Program-made: the position numbers and the translations under genes
Assembly: GCA_041677345.1 (NCBI GenBank)
Contig: JBAYQE010000056.1
Coordinates: 1 to 17,308, forward strand
DNA: 17,308 nucleotides
Direction: 5' to 3'
DNA from: JALOAT01 sp041677345
GTDB taxonomy: Bacteria; Pseudomonadota; Gammaproteobacteria; Thiohalomonadales; Thiohalomonadaceae
The notes under the pieces: model-generated
Seen by the model: the letters and a program-made list of their open reading frames with translations, nothing else
What the model was told of the DNA's origin: nothing
The model's database searches: none
Part shown: one piece after another, positions 1 through 7,043 of the stretch
Layout of the letters: every line of letters starts with the position of its first letter
How positions within the stretch are numbered: the first letter of the stretch is position 1

Positions 1-370
1 ACCTGCTGCACAATCGCCTGACCCTGCGCAGCAAGAAACCCGACATGGTGCGCCAGGAGCTGTGGGGCGTGCTGTTGGCTTACAACCTGCTGCGCTTTCA
101 GATGGCGCAGATGGCCTACTCCTTGAAGGGCGTCGAACCCAACGAGCTGAGCTTCACCCGGACCGCTGCTTTTCTCATCAAGCAACTGACCGTGCTACCC
201 GCCGTCTCCCCCAGCAAGATCCCAGAGGTGATCAACGCCTTGACGGAGATGCGCCCGCCTTTGTCTTGCCCCACCGGCGCGAACGTACCTACCCCCGAGC
301 CGTTAAACGAAAACCCCAGAAATATCCAACTTTGAACCCCAGAAACAAAAATGCCGGTCAGATTAACTGA
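1..370 (+). pseudogene. IS4-family transposase, C-terminal fragment with a frameshift
   Basis: This is the 3' end of an insertion-sequence transposase; its N-terminal part lies outside the window. From base 3 the frame reads LLHNRLTLRSKKPDMVRQEL and continues through WGVLLAYNLLRFQMAQMAYS and LSFTRTAAFLIKQ, a run I recognise from DDE transposases of the IS4 family (the region after the catalytic Glu). Near base 250-260 the homology leaves this frame and continues in the -1 frame as FVLPHRRERTYPRAVKRKPQ, then KYP and finally KNAGQIN, ending at the TGA at 368-370. The upstream frame instead runs to a stop at 335 with unrelated residues. I see no A-rich slippery heptamer at the junction, so a one-base loss is likelier than programmed frameshifting. 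The product is probably inactive. IS subgroup is not determinable here. Confidence 0.85.
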
Positions 371-378
371 CCGGCATT
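345..378 (-). terminator. Rho-independent terminator of the pnp transcript, overlapping the IS end
   Basis: A perfect 11-bp inverted repeat, AATGCCGGTCA (350-360) and TGACCGGCATT (368-378), encloses a 7-nt loop. Read on the minus strand the stem is followed directly by a T-rich stretch (TTTTTGTTT), the form of an intrinsic terminator, 39 bases beyond the pnp stop codon. On the plus strand no T-run follows, so it fits pnp rather than the transposase. The left arm is also the last codons of the transposase (NAGQIN). Confidence 0.8.
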
Positions 379-416
379 ACCCCGCAGGGTCCCTTTTGAC
401 TCGCTGCCGGGCAGAC

Positions 417-2510
417 TTATTCGCCCGGCTCGATGGCCTTCATGGACAGGCGGATACGGCCCTGCTTGTCGATCTCGAGCACCTTCACGCGCACGGTCTG
501 GCCTTCGGAAAGCTTGTCGGCCACGTTCTCCACGCGCTCGTGGGAGATCTGGGAGATATGCACCAGTCCGTCACGGCCCGGCAGCACGGTGACGAAGGCA
601 CCGAAGTCCATGAGCTTGGCCACACGACCTTCATAGACCTTGCCCACTTCCACCTCAGCCGTCAGCTGCTCGATGCGACGGCGCGCCTCTTCGCCGGCTG
701 CCTTGTCGACCGAGGCGATCTTCACGGTGCCGTCATCACCCAGATCGATGCTGGTGCCCGTTTCCTCGGTGATGGCGCGAATGGTGACGCCACCCTTGCC
801 GATGACATCGCGGATCTTGTCGGGGTTGATCTTGAAGGTGATGTAGCGCGGTGCAAATTCCGACAGATCGGTGCGCGGGGTGCTGATCGCCTTCTTCATC
901 TCGCCCAGGATGTGCAGACGCCCTTCGTGTGCCTGCGTCAGGGCGATCTGCATGATCTCGCGGGTGATGCCCTCGATCTTGATGTCCATCTGCAGGGCAG
1001 TCACGCCGTTCTCGCTGCCGGCCACCTTGAAGTCCATGTCGCCGAGATGATCCTCGTCGCCCATGATGTCGGTGAGCACGGCGAACTTGTCCTGCTCCTT
1101 GATGAGGCCCATGGCCACGCCGGCGACCGGTGCCTTGGTGGGTACACCGGCATCCATGAGCGCCAGACTGGAGCCGCACACGCTGGCCATGGAGCTGGAG
1201 CCGTTGGATTCCGTGATCTCGGACACCACGCGGATGGTGTACGGGAAGTCGTTCATGTCGGGCATCATCGCCTGCACGCCGCGCTTGGCAAGGCGGCCGT
1301 GGCCGATCTCGCGGCGCTTGGGGCTGCCGACCATGCCGGTCTCACCGACGCAGTACGGCGGGAAGTTGTAATGCAGCAGGAAAGCTTCCTTGCGCTCGCC
1401 TTCCAGGGCATCGATGATCTGCGCATCACGCGCCGTGCCGAGGGTGGCGATCACCAGGGCCTGGGTCTCGCCGCGGGTGAAGATGGCGGAACCGTGGGTA
1501 CGGGGCAGCACGCCGACCTTGATGTCGATGGGACGCACGGTCTTGGTGTCGCGGCCGTCGATGCGGGGCTTGCCTTCCAGGATGGTGCTGCGCACCACCT
1601 TGTATTCGAGGTCACTGACGGCCTGGGAAACCTTGGCCGCTTCCCAGAAGCGTTCGGCCTCGGGATTGGCCAGTTTGGCAACGGCATCGGCGCGGATCTC
1701 ACCGAGGCGTGCGTAGCGGGCCTGCTTCTCGCGGATGGTGTAAGCCTGTTCGATGGATGCGGTACACAGCTCGGCCACGGCGTTGATCAGGGCTTCATCA
1801 GCGGCGGGCGGCTGCCAATCCCAGCGGGGCTTGCCGGCCACGGCGACCAGTTCATTGATGGCTTTGATCACCGTCTGCATCTGCTCGTGGCCGAACATCA
1901 CGGCGCCCAGCATGACGTCTTCAGACAGTTCCTGGGCCTCCGACTCAACCATGAGCACGGCGCTTTCAGTACCCGCGACCACCAGGTCGAGTTGGGATTC
2001 CTTCACCGCGGCCAGGCCGGGATTCAGCAGATATTGGCCGTCATTGTAACCCACGCGCGCCGCACCGATGGGCCCGTTGAAGGGCACGCCCGACAGAGCC
2101 AGGGCTGCCGAGGCGCCGATCATGGACGGGATATCCGGGTCGATGTCGGGGTCGAGGGAGACCACCGTGGCGACGATCTGGACTTCGTTGTAGAACCCCT
2201 CGGGGAAGAGCGGACGCAGCGGGCGATCGATGAGGCGGGAGGTGAGCGTTTCCTTCTCAGAGGGACGGCCCTCGCGGCGGAAAAATCCGCCGGGAATACG
2301 ACCGGCCGCGTAGGTACGCTCCTGGTAGTTCACGGTAAGGGGGAAGAAGTCCCGTCCCGGGGCCGCCTCTTTCATCGCCACGGCGGTGACCAGTACGACC
2401 GTATCGCCCATGCTGCACATCACGGCGCCGGTGGCCTGACGGGCGATAGCACCTGTTTCCAACTTGACGGTGCGGTCACCGTACTGAAACTCTTTTACGG
2501 TCGGTGTCAC
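417..2510 (-). CDS. pnp: Polyribonucleotide nucleotidyltransferase (PNPase)
   Basis: PNPase is a trimeric cytoplasmic 3'-5' phosphorolytic exoribonuclease and degradosome partner that converts RNA to nucleoside diphosphates. The 697-residue protein (711 in E. coli) has the full layout: a first RNase PH domain with FFRREGRPSE (77-86), a helical linker, a catalytic RNase PH domain, a KH domain (about 553-622, GKGG at 571-574) and an S1 domain (about 623-697). In the motif GDEDHLGDMDFK, Asp487, Asp493 and Lys495 match the E. coli catalytic D486, D492 and K494. The start is GTG (2508-2510), preceded by GGAAG five bases upstream; no better start is nearby. It lies 30 bp after rpsO, so the two are surely cotranscribed. 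E. coli PNPase autoregulates through an RNase III-cut leader hairpin; the 30-bp gap leaves little room for one here. Confidence 0.98.
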   Translation of the reverse strand: MTPTVKEFQYGDRTVKLETGAIARQATGAVMCSMGDTVVLVTAVAMKEAAPGRDFFPLTVNYQERTYAAGRIPGGFFRREGRPSEKETLTSRLIDRPLRPLFPEGFYNEVQIVATVVSLDPDIDPDIPSMIGASAALALSGVPFNGPIGAARVGYNDGQYLLNPGLAAVKESQLDLVVAGTESAVLMVESEAQELSEDVMLGAVMFGHEQMQTVIKAINELVAVAGKPRWDWQPPAADEALINAVAELCTASIEQAYTIREKQARYARLGEIRADAVAKLANPEAERFWEAAKVSQAVSDLEYKVVRSTILEGKPRIDGRDTKTVRPIDIKVGVLPRTHGSAIFTRGETQALVIATLGTARDAQIIDALEGERKEAFLLHYNFPPYCVGETGMVGSPKRREIGHGRLAKRGVQAMMPDMNDFPYTIRVVSEITESNGSSSMASVCGSSLALMDAGVPTKAPVAGVAMGLIKEQDKFAVLTDIMGDEDHLGDMDFKVAGSENGVTALQMDIKIEGITREIMQIALTQAHEGRLHILGEMKKAISTPRTDLSEFAPRYITFKINPDKIRDVIGKGGVTIRAITEETGTSIDLGDDGTVKIASVDKAAGEEARRRIEQLTAEVEVGKVYEGRVAKLMDFGAFVTVLPGRDGLVHISQISHERVENVADKLSEGQTVRVKVLEIDKQGRIRLSMKAIEPGE

Positions 2511-2540
2511 TGTTACTTCCTTTTTGGGGTTCTTACAGAT

Positions 2541-2810
2541 TTATTTGCGCAGGCCGAGGCGCTCGATGAGTGCGCGGTAACGCGCCACGTCCTTCTTCTT
2601 GAGGTAATCGAGCAACTTGCGACGCTGGCTGACCATGTGCAGCAGGCCACGACGGGAATGGTGATCCTTGGCATGGGTGCTGAAGTGGCCGGAGAGGTCG
2701 TCGATGCGCGCGGACAACAGCGCAACCTGCACCTCGGTGGAACCGGTGTTGGTCTCGGATTTGCCGAACTCCTTGATGATGTTCAGCTTCTGTTCAGCGG
2801 TGAGAGGCAT
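2541..2810 (-). CDS. rpsO: 30S ribosomal protein S15
   Basis: S15 is a primary 16S rRNA-binding protein that nucleates the platform of the small subunit. The 89-residue product begins MPLTAEQKLNIIKEFGKSE and contains the family signature TNTGSTEVQVALLSARI and the basic helix HHSRRGLLHMVSQRRKLLDY, equal in length to E. coli S15 (89). The open frame extends further upstream to 3158, but that extension has no S15 homology. The ATG at 2808-2810 has AGGAG 11 bases upstream and gives the conserved N-terminus. The gene is followed after 30 bp by pnp, the usual bacterial pair, and preceded by a 244-bp gap with its own candidate promoter. E. coli S15 represses its own translation through a pseudoknot in the leader; I did not establish such a structure here. 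Confidence 0.98.
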   Translation of the reverse strand: MPLTAEQKLNIIKEFGKSETNTGSTEVQVALLSARIDDLSGHFSTHAKDHHSRRGLLHMVSQRRKLLDYLKKKDVARYRALIERLGLRK

Positions 2811-2859
2811 TTTCTGAAATACTCCTGGCTTAGAACTGCAGTACGCGTAAAAGTTGGCT

Positions 2860-2889
2860 ATTTTAATCCCCCCCTTCCCTGGGGAACAA
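2860..2889 (-). promoter_or_regulatory. Candidate sigma70 promoter for rpsO-pnp
   Basis: On the minus strand the -35 candidate TTGTTC (2884-2889) is followed by an 18-base spacer and the -10 candidate TAAAAT (2860-2865, five of six consensus bases). This would place transcription start around 2853 and give an rpsO leader of about 43 nt. It is the best match in the 244-bp truB-rpsO gap. The spacer holds a run of seven G. The -35 match is weak (three of six), so this is a proposal only. Confidence 0.5.
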
Positions 2890-2995
2890 GCGCGGCGGGA
2901 CCAATAAACGCCCCGCCATTGCCCGCTTTCCGTCCGTTTCCCGCCCCGGAACCGACCTCGTTGGTGATTTTCCAGAGCGTCGGCTTCGGGAAGTG

Positions 2996-3009
2996 CCGGG
3001 AAAACCCGG
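2996..3009 (-). other. Small hairpin after truB
   Basis: CCGGG (2996-3000) and CCCGG (3005-3009) form a 5-bp stem with a 4-nt loop in the truB-rpsO gap (2811-3054). No T-run follows on the minus strand, so it is not a convincing terminator; some truB transcripts could read into rpsO. Apart from this and the rpsO promoter candidate I see nothing else in the gap. Confidence 0.3.
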
Positions 3010-3054
3010 TTCCTGTCGGGCGGGGCATGACAAATCACACCCTGCACCAATGAC

Positions 3055-3975
3055 TTAAGGTTGGGCCACCAAGCGCTTGGGGGCAACCCGGCCGTCATCG
3101 AGGATGCTGCCCACGCCGATGAAGCCCCGGCCTTCACGGAACAGCCGCACCCAGCCATGGGTGGGTGCCTGGGGTACCAGCACGGCCTGTCCCTGGGACA
3201 GGTAATAGGCCGCGTTGTCGGTCAACTGCACCACGGGCCAGTCGGACAGAGCCTCCTCCATGGGCAGCAGCAGCGCATCCAGGGCCTCGAGGCCGTCGGC
3301 GGCCGTGCGGCGCAGTTCGTCGAGGGTGACGGCATGCTCGAGGCGGAACGGACCGGCAGCGTTGCGGCGCAGCGCCGACAGGTGCGCGCCGCAGCCCAGG
3401 GCCGCGCCGATCTCTTCGGCGAGGGTACGGATGTAGGTGCCCTTGCTGCAGTGCACGTAGATCTCGAGTTCGTCGCCCTCAAAGCGCAGCAGGCGCAGTT
3501 CGTGGATGAACACGGTACGTGGCTTGCGCTCCACCTCGATACCCTGGTGGGCAAGTTTGTAGAGCGGCTGGCCCTGATGCTTCACCGCGGAATGCATGGG
3601 CGGGATCTGGGTGATCTCGCCGGTGAAGCTTTCCAAGACCTCGCGCACGCGGGCCTCGTCGAAACCGGTCACGGGCCGGGTTTCAATGATTTCACCCTCG
3701 GCATCGGCCGTGGTGGTGCGTACGCCCAGCTTGCAGGTACCGGTGTAGACCTTGTCGGCATCCAGCAGAAACGCCGACAGCTTGGTCGCCTCACCCAAAC
3801 AGATGGGCAACAGACCGCTGGCCAGTGGGTCCAGGTTGCCGGTGTGGCCGGCCTTGCGTGCGTCGAACAGGCGCTTCACGTCCTGAAGCGCGGCATTGGA
3901 GCCCAGGCCTACCGGTTTGTCGAGCAACAGAATGCCATTGATGTTACGGCCGCGGCCGCGTTGATGACGAGCCAT
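3055..3975 (-). CDS. truB: tRNA pseudouridine(55) synthase
   Basis: TruB isomerises U55 in the T-loop of tRNAs to pseudouridine and also acts as a tRNA chaperone. The 306-residue protein (314 in E. coli) starts with INGILLLDKPVGLGSNAALQ and has the catalytic motif GHTGNLDPLASGLLP, in which Asp49 is the nucleophile. The later KGTYIRTLAEEIG motif (about residues 178-192) is also characteristic, and the C-terminal part resembles the PUA-like TruB domain. The ATG at 3973-3975 follows the rbfA TGA with no spacer (TGAATG), implying translational coupling. TruB follows rbfA and infB as in most gammaproteobacteria. The catalytic motifs are intact, so the gene should be functional. Confidence 0.98.
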   Translation of the reverse strand: MARHQRGRGRNINGILLLDKPVGLGSNAALQDVKRLFDARKAGHTGNLDPLASGLLPICLGEATKLSAFLLDADKVYTGTCKLGVRTTTADAEGEIIETRPVTGFDEARVREVLESFTGEITQIPPMHSAVKHQGQPLYKLAHQGIEVERKPRTVFIHELRLLRFEGDELEIYVHCSKGTYIRTLAEEIGAALGCGAHLSALRRNAAGPFRLEHAVTLDELRRTAADGLEALDALLLPMEEALSDWPVVQLTDNAAYYLSQGQAVLVPQAPTHGWVRLFREGRGFIGVGSILDDGRVAPKRLVAQP

Positions 3976-4350
3976 TCAATCCTCGGATTCTTCTTTTCGA
4001 TCGTTCGCAACGGCCTGCTCGATGAGCGCCGACAAATGGCTGCCGCGCTCGGTCGAGGTATCGTGCACGAAGCGCAATTCAGGCAGCACGCGCATGATCA
4101 TGCGCCGGCCCAGCTCGTGACGCAGAAAACCGCCGGCCTTTTTCAGCACCGCCAGTGCTGTCTTGGCCTGTTCCGCGTCCCCGAGAACACTCACGAACAC
4201 CTTGGCCACCGCCAGATCGCGGCTCAGTTCCACTGCCGAGACAGTGACCATGCCAAGGCGCGGATCACGGATTTCCTGCTGGATGAGCAGCGCCAGCTCG
4301 CGCTGGATCTGGTCTGCAATGCGATCTGTACGGCTGTAATCACGTGCCAT
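3976..4350 (-). CDS. rbfA: 30S ribosome-binding factor A
   Basis: RbfA binds the immature 30S subunit and helps mature the 5' end of 16S rRNA; it matters especially in the cold. The 124-residue product begins MARDYSRTDRIADQIQREL and contains the family segment EIRDPRLGMVTVSAVELSRD and the KH-like core ending in LPELRFVHDTSTERG. Length is close to E. coli RbfA (133). The frame is open further upstream to 4518, inside infB, but the ATG at 4348-4350 gives the conserved N-terminus and has the purine-rich GGGGG six bases before it. The stop abuts the truB start. A 77-bp gap with a strong hairpin separates it from infB. Confidence 0.96.
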   Translation of the reverse strand: MARDYSRTDRIADQIQRELALLIQQEIRDPRLGMVTVSAVELSRDLAVAKVFVSVLGDAEQAKTALAVLKKAGGFLRHELGRRMIMRVLPELRFVHDTSTERGSHLSALIEQAVANDRKEESED

Positions 4351-4381
4351 GGTCAACCCCCGCTCTCTCGCCTGTAATGGA

Positions 4382-4416
4382 AACGGCGCCGCCCCGCGTG
4401 GCGGAGCGACGCCGTT
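4382..4416 (-). other. Strong RNA stem between infB and rbfA
   Basis: Bases 4382-4397 and 4401-4416 form a 16-bp stem with a 3-nt loop. In the minus-strand transcript every position pairs, two as G-U wobbles (at 4389/4409 and 4393/4405); on the plus strand the same positions are C-A mismatches. The asymmetry suggests a structure working in the operon mRNA. Only three U follow it, so it is not a good intrinsic terminator; a processing or stabilising hairpin is as likely. Confidence 0.6.
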
Positions 4417-4427
4417 CCGACCCCGCA

Positions 4428-7019
4428 TCAGAGCGTACGTTGCACCTGGACGCGTTCGAAGACCTCGATATGGTCCCCGGCGCGGACGTCGTTGTAGTTG
4501 CGCACGGCGATACCGCATTCCGTGCCCATCTTCACCTCGTTGACGTCGTCCTTGTAGCGACGCAGCGACTCCAGCTCGCCTTCGTAGATCACCACGTTGT
4601 CACGCAACACACGGATGGGTGCGTGGCGCTTCACCGTGCCGTCCACGACCATGCAGCCGGCAACCGCGCCAAACTTGGGCGAACGGAACACGTCGCGCAC
4701 CTCGGCCAGACCAATGATGGTTTCCTTGAATTCCGGCGCCAGCATACCGGTCATGGCCTTCTTCACCTCATCCAGCAACTCGTAGATGATGCCGTAGTAG
4801 TGAAGGTCCACGTCCTGCTCTTCGATGAGGCGCTTGGCGCCACTATCCGCACGCACGTTGAAACCAAGGATGATGGCGTTGGAGGCCACGGCCAGGTTCA
4901 CGTCGGACTCGTTGATGCCACCCACGCCGGCCGCCACGATCTTTACGCGCACCTCATCGGTGGAGAGCTTCTCCAGCGACTGGGAAATGGCTTCGGCCGA
5001 ACCCTGTACGTCCGCCTTGAGCAGGATGTTGAGGGTCTGGACCTGGCCTTCCTCCATCTGGGAGAACACGCTGTCGAGCTTGGCCTGCTGCTGGCGGGCC
5101 AGCTTGACGTCGCGGAACTTGCCCTGACGGAACAGCGCCACTTCGCGCGCCTTGCGCTCGTCGGGGACCACCATCACCTGCTCACCCGCATTGGGCGTGC
5201 CCGACAGGCCGAGCACTTCCACAGGAATGGACGGACCGGCTTCCTCGATGGGACGACCGGATTCGTCGAACATGGCACGCACGCGGCCGTACTCGGCGCC
5301 CGCGAGCAGTACGTCGCCTTTGCGCAGGGTGCCGTTCTGTACCAGTACCGAGGCCAGTGCGCCGCGGCCCTTGTCGAGCCGCGACTCGATCACGGCGCCG
5401 GTGGCCGGAACGTCCTTTACTGCCTTGAGTTCCAGCACTTCGGCCTGCAGCAGAATGGCTTCCAGCAGTTCCTCCACGCCCGTGCCGACCTTGGCCGACA
5501 CACTCAGGAACATGGTGTCGCCACCCCAGTCTTCGGGAATGACATCAAGCTGGGAAAGCTCCTGGCGTACACGATCGGGGTTCGCTTCCGGCTTGTCGAT
5601 CTTGTTCACCGCGACGATGAGCGGTACCTCGGCGGCGCGCGCATGCTGCACGGCCTCCTTGGTCTGGGGCATGACGCCGTCATCGGCCGCAACCACCAGC
5701 ACCACGATGTCCGTCACCTTCGCGCCACGGGCACGCATGGCGGTGAATGCCGCGTGGCCCGGAGTATCGAGGAAGGTGATGACGCCGCGTGGGGTCTCCA
5801 CGTGGTAGGCGCCGATGTGCTGCGTGATACCGCCGGCCTCGCCCGCCGCCACCTTGGCGCGGCGGATGTAGTCGAGCAGCGAGGTCTTGCCGTGGTCCAC
5901 ATGGCCCATGATGGTGACCACGGGGGGACGCGTTTCGCCCTCGCCCTCGGCGCCGGTTTCCTGGACCAGTTCCTCTTCCAGGGCGTTCTCGCGCAGCAGC
6001 TTGTATTTGTGTCCCATCTCCTCGACAACGATAGCCGCGGTCTCCTGATCGAGCACCTGATTGATGGTCGCCATGGAACCCATCTTCATCATCTGCTTGA
6101 TCACGGTCGCTGCCTTGACCGACATGCGATTGGCGAGTTCACCCACGGTGATGGTCTCGGGGATGGTCACTTCTCGCACGATGGGCCCCGTCGGCTTGGC
6201 AAAGCCATGCGCGCCGGAGGCGCCGCGGGATGCAACGGCACGTACCGGCTTGGATTTTTTCTTGCGCCGAGCGGCCAGATCGGCGCGGTCGGCGGACACA
6301 TGCAGTTCGCGGCGACCGAAACCGCCCTTTTCCTCGCCGGCGCCTTCGCGCCCACCGGACTTGCCGCGCTTTGGCTTCTTTTCCGGCTTGGGCTCGGCGG
6401 CAACCGGGGGGGCCGGAGGCGGAGCCGCTGCAGCCTTGCGGCGCTCCTCCTCGGATTTGCGCTCCTCCTCGGATTTGCGCGCCTCCTCGACGGCGCGACG
6501 CGCCTCCTCTTCGGCCTTCTGGCGTGCCTCCGCCTCGACGCGGCGGGTCTCTTCCTCGGCCACACGGCGCGCAGCCTCCTCGGCATTGCGAGCAGCCTCT
6601 TCAGCGCGATGCTGCGCCTCCATTTCCAGTTGTTTCTCGAGGCGTTCCACCACATCTTCGTCGACGCGACGGGTCTCTTCGTCGGCGATGACCTCACGCT
6701 TCACGTAGGTGCGCTTTTTGCGCACTTCCACGGTGACGGTCTTCGCTGCGCCCCTGGCGCCGCCGCCGACCGGCTGCCGCAACTCGCTGGTGGTGCGGCG
6801 CTTCAGCGTAATGCGCTTGGGTTCGACCGAAGCCTCACCGTCGCCCTTATCGCTGCCGTGGCGATGACGTAGGTAGCTCAATAGCTTCTCCTTGTCCTCA
6901 TCGCCGATGACGTCGTCGCCGAGCTTGGCTGCTACGCCGGCACCGGCGAGCTGGGACAGCAAACGATCGAGCGGAACGCCTATGACTTCAGCAAATTGTT
7001 TGACGGTAACTTCTGACAT
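4428..7019 (-). CDS. infB: Translation initiation factor IF-2
   Basis: IF2 is the GTPase that brings initiator fMet-tRNA to the 30S subunit and promotes subunit joining. The 863-residue protein (890 in E. coli) has an IF2_N domain (about 1-50), a charged, presumably helical Lys/Arg/Glu/Ala-rich linker (about 115-200), a Pro/Lys/Gly-rich stretch, a second IF2_N module (about 282-335) and the G domain: G1 GHVDHGKT (372-379), G3 DTPGH (418-422), G4 NKID (472-475). The beta-barrel and C-terminal fMet-tRNA-binding domains follow to the end. The ATG at 7017-7019 has GGAG upstream. The linker carries an exact 18-bp tandem duplication (6443-6478) encoding KSEEER twice. It follows nusA by 24 bp. Shorter isoforms from internal starts, known in E. 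coli, are possible but not shown. Confidence 0.98.
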   Translation of the reverse strand: MSEVTVKQFAEVIGVPLDRLLSQLAGAGVAAKLGDDVIGDEDKEKLLSYLRHRHGSDKGDGEASVEPKRITLKRRTTSELRQPVGGGARGAAKTVTVEVRKKRTYVKREVIADEETRRVDEDVVERLEKQLEMEAQHRAEEAARNAEEAARRVAEEETRRVEAEARQKAEEEARRAVEEARKSEEERKSEEERRKAAAAPPPAPPVAAEPKPEKKPKRGKSGGREGAGEEKGGFGRRELHVSADRADLAARRKKKSKPVRAVASRGASGAHGFAKPTGPIVREVTIPETITVGELANRMSVKAATVIKQMMKMGSMATINQVLDQETAAIVVEEMGHKYKLLRENALEEELVQETGAEGEGETRPPVVTIMGHVDHGKTSLLDYIRRAKVAAGEAGGITQHIGAYHVETPRGVITFLDTPGHAAFTAMRARGAKVTDIVVLVVAADDGVMPQTKEAVQHARAAEVPLIVAVNKIDKPEANPDRVRQELSQLDVIPEDWGGDTMFLSVSAKVGTGVEELLEAILLQAEVLELKAVKDVPATGAVIESRLDKGRGALASVLVQNGTLRKGDVLLAGAEYGRVRAMFDESGRPIEEAGPSIPVEVLGLSGTPNAGEQVMVVPDERKAREVALFRQGKFRDVKLARQQQAKLDSVFSQMEEGQVQTLNILLKADVQGSAEAISQSLEKLSTDEVRVKIVAAGVGGINESDVNLAVASNAIILGFNVRADSGAKRLIEEQDVDLHYYGIIYELLDEVKKAMTGMLAPEFKETIIGLAEVRDVFRSPKFGAVAGCMVVDGTVKRHAPIRVLRDNVVIYEGELESLRRYKDDVNEVKMGTECGIAVRNYNDVRAGDHIEVFERVQVQRTL

Positions 7020-7043
7020 GCACTACTCCTCGCTCAGCCCGCC

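Noticed and set aside
351..3053. A 900-codon open frame on the plus strand
   Set aside because: It is antisense to pnp and rpsO, whose domains are complete. GC-rich codon bias on the other strand explains the long open frame, and its translation has no recognisable domain.
3061..4377. A 438-codon plus-strand frame
   Set aside because: Antisense to truB and rbfA; both are complete and conserved.
4344..6872. An 842-codon open frame on the plus strand
   Set aside because: Antisense shadow of infB; the His/Leu/Gly-rich translation looks like the complement of GC-rich coding DNA.
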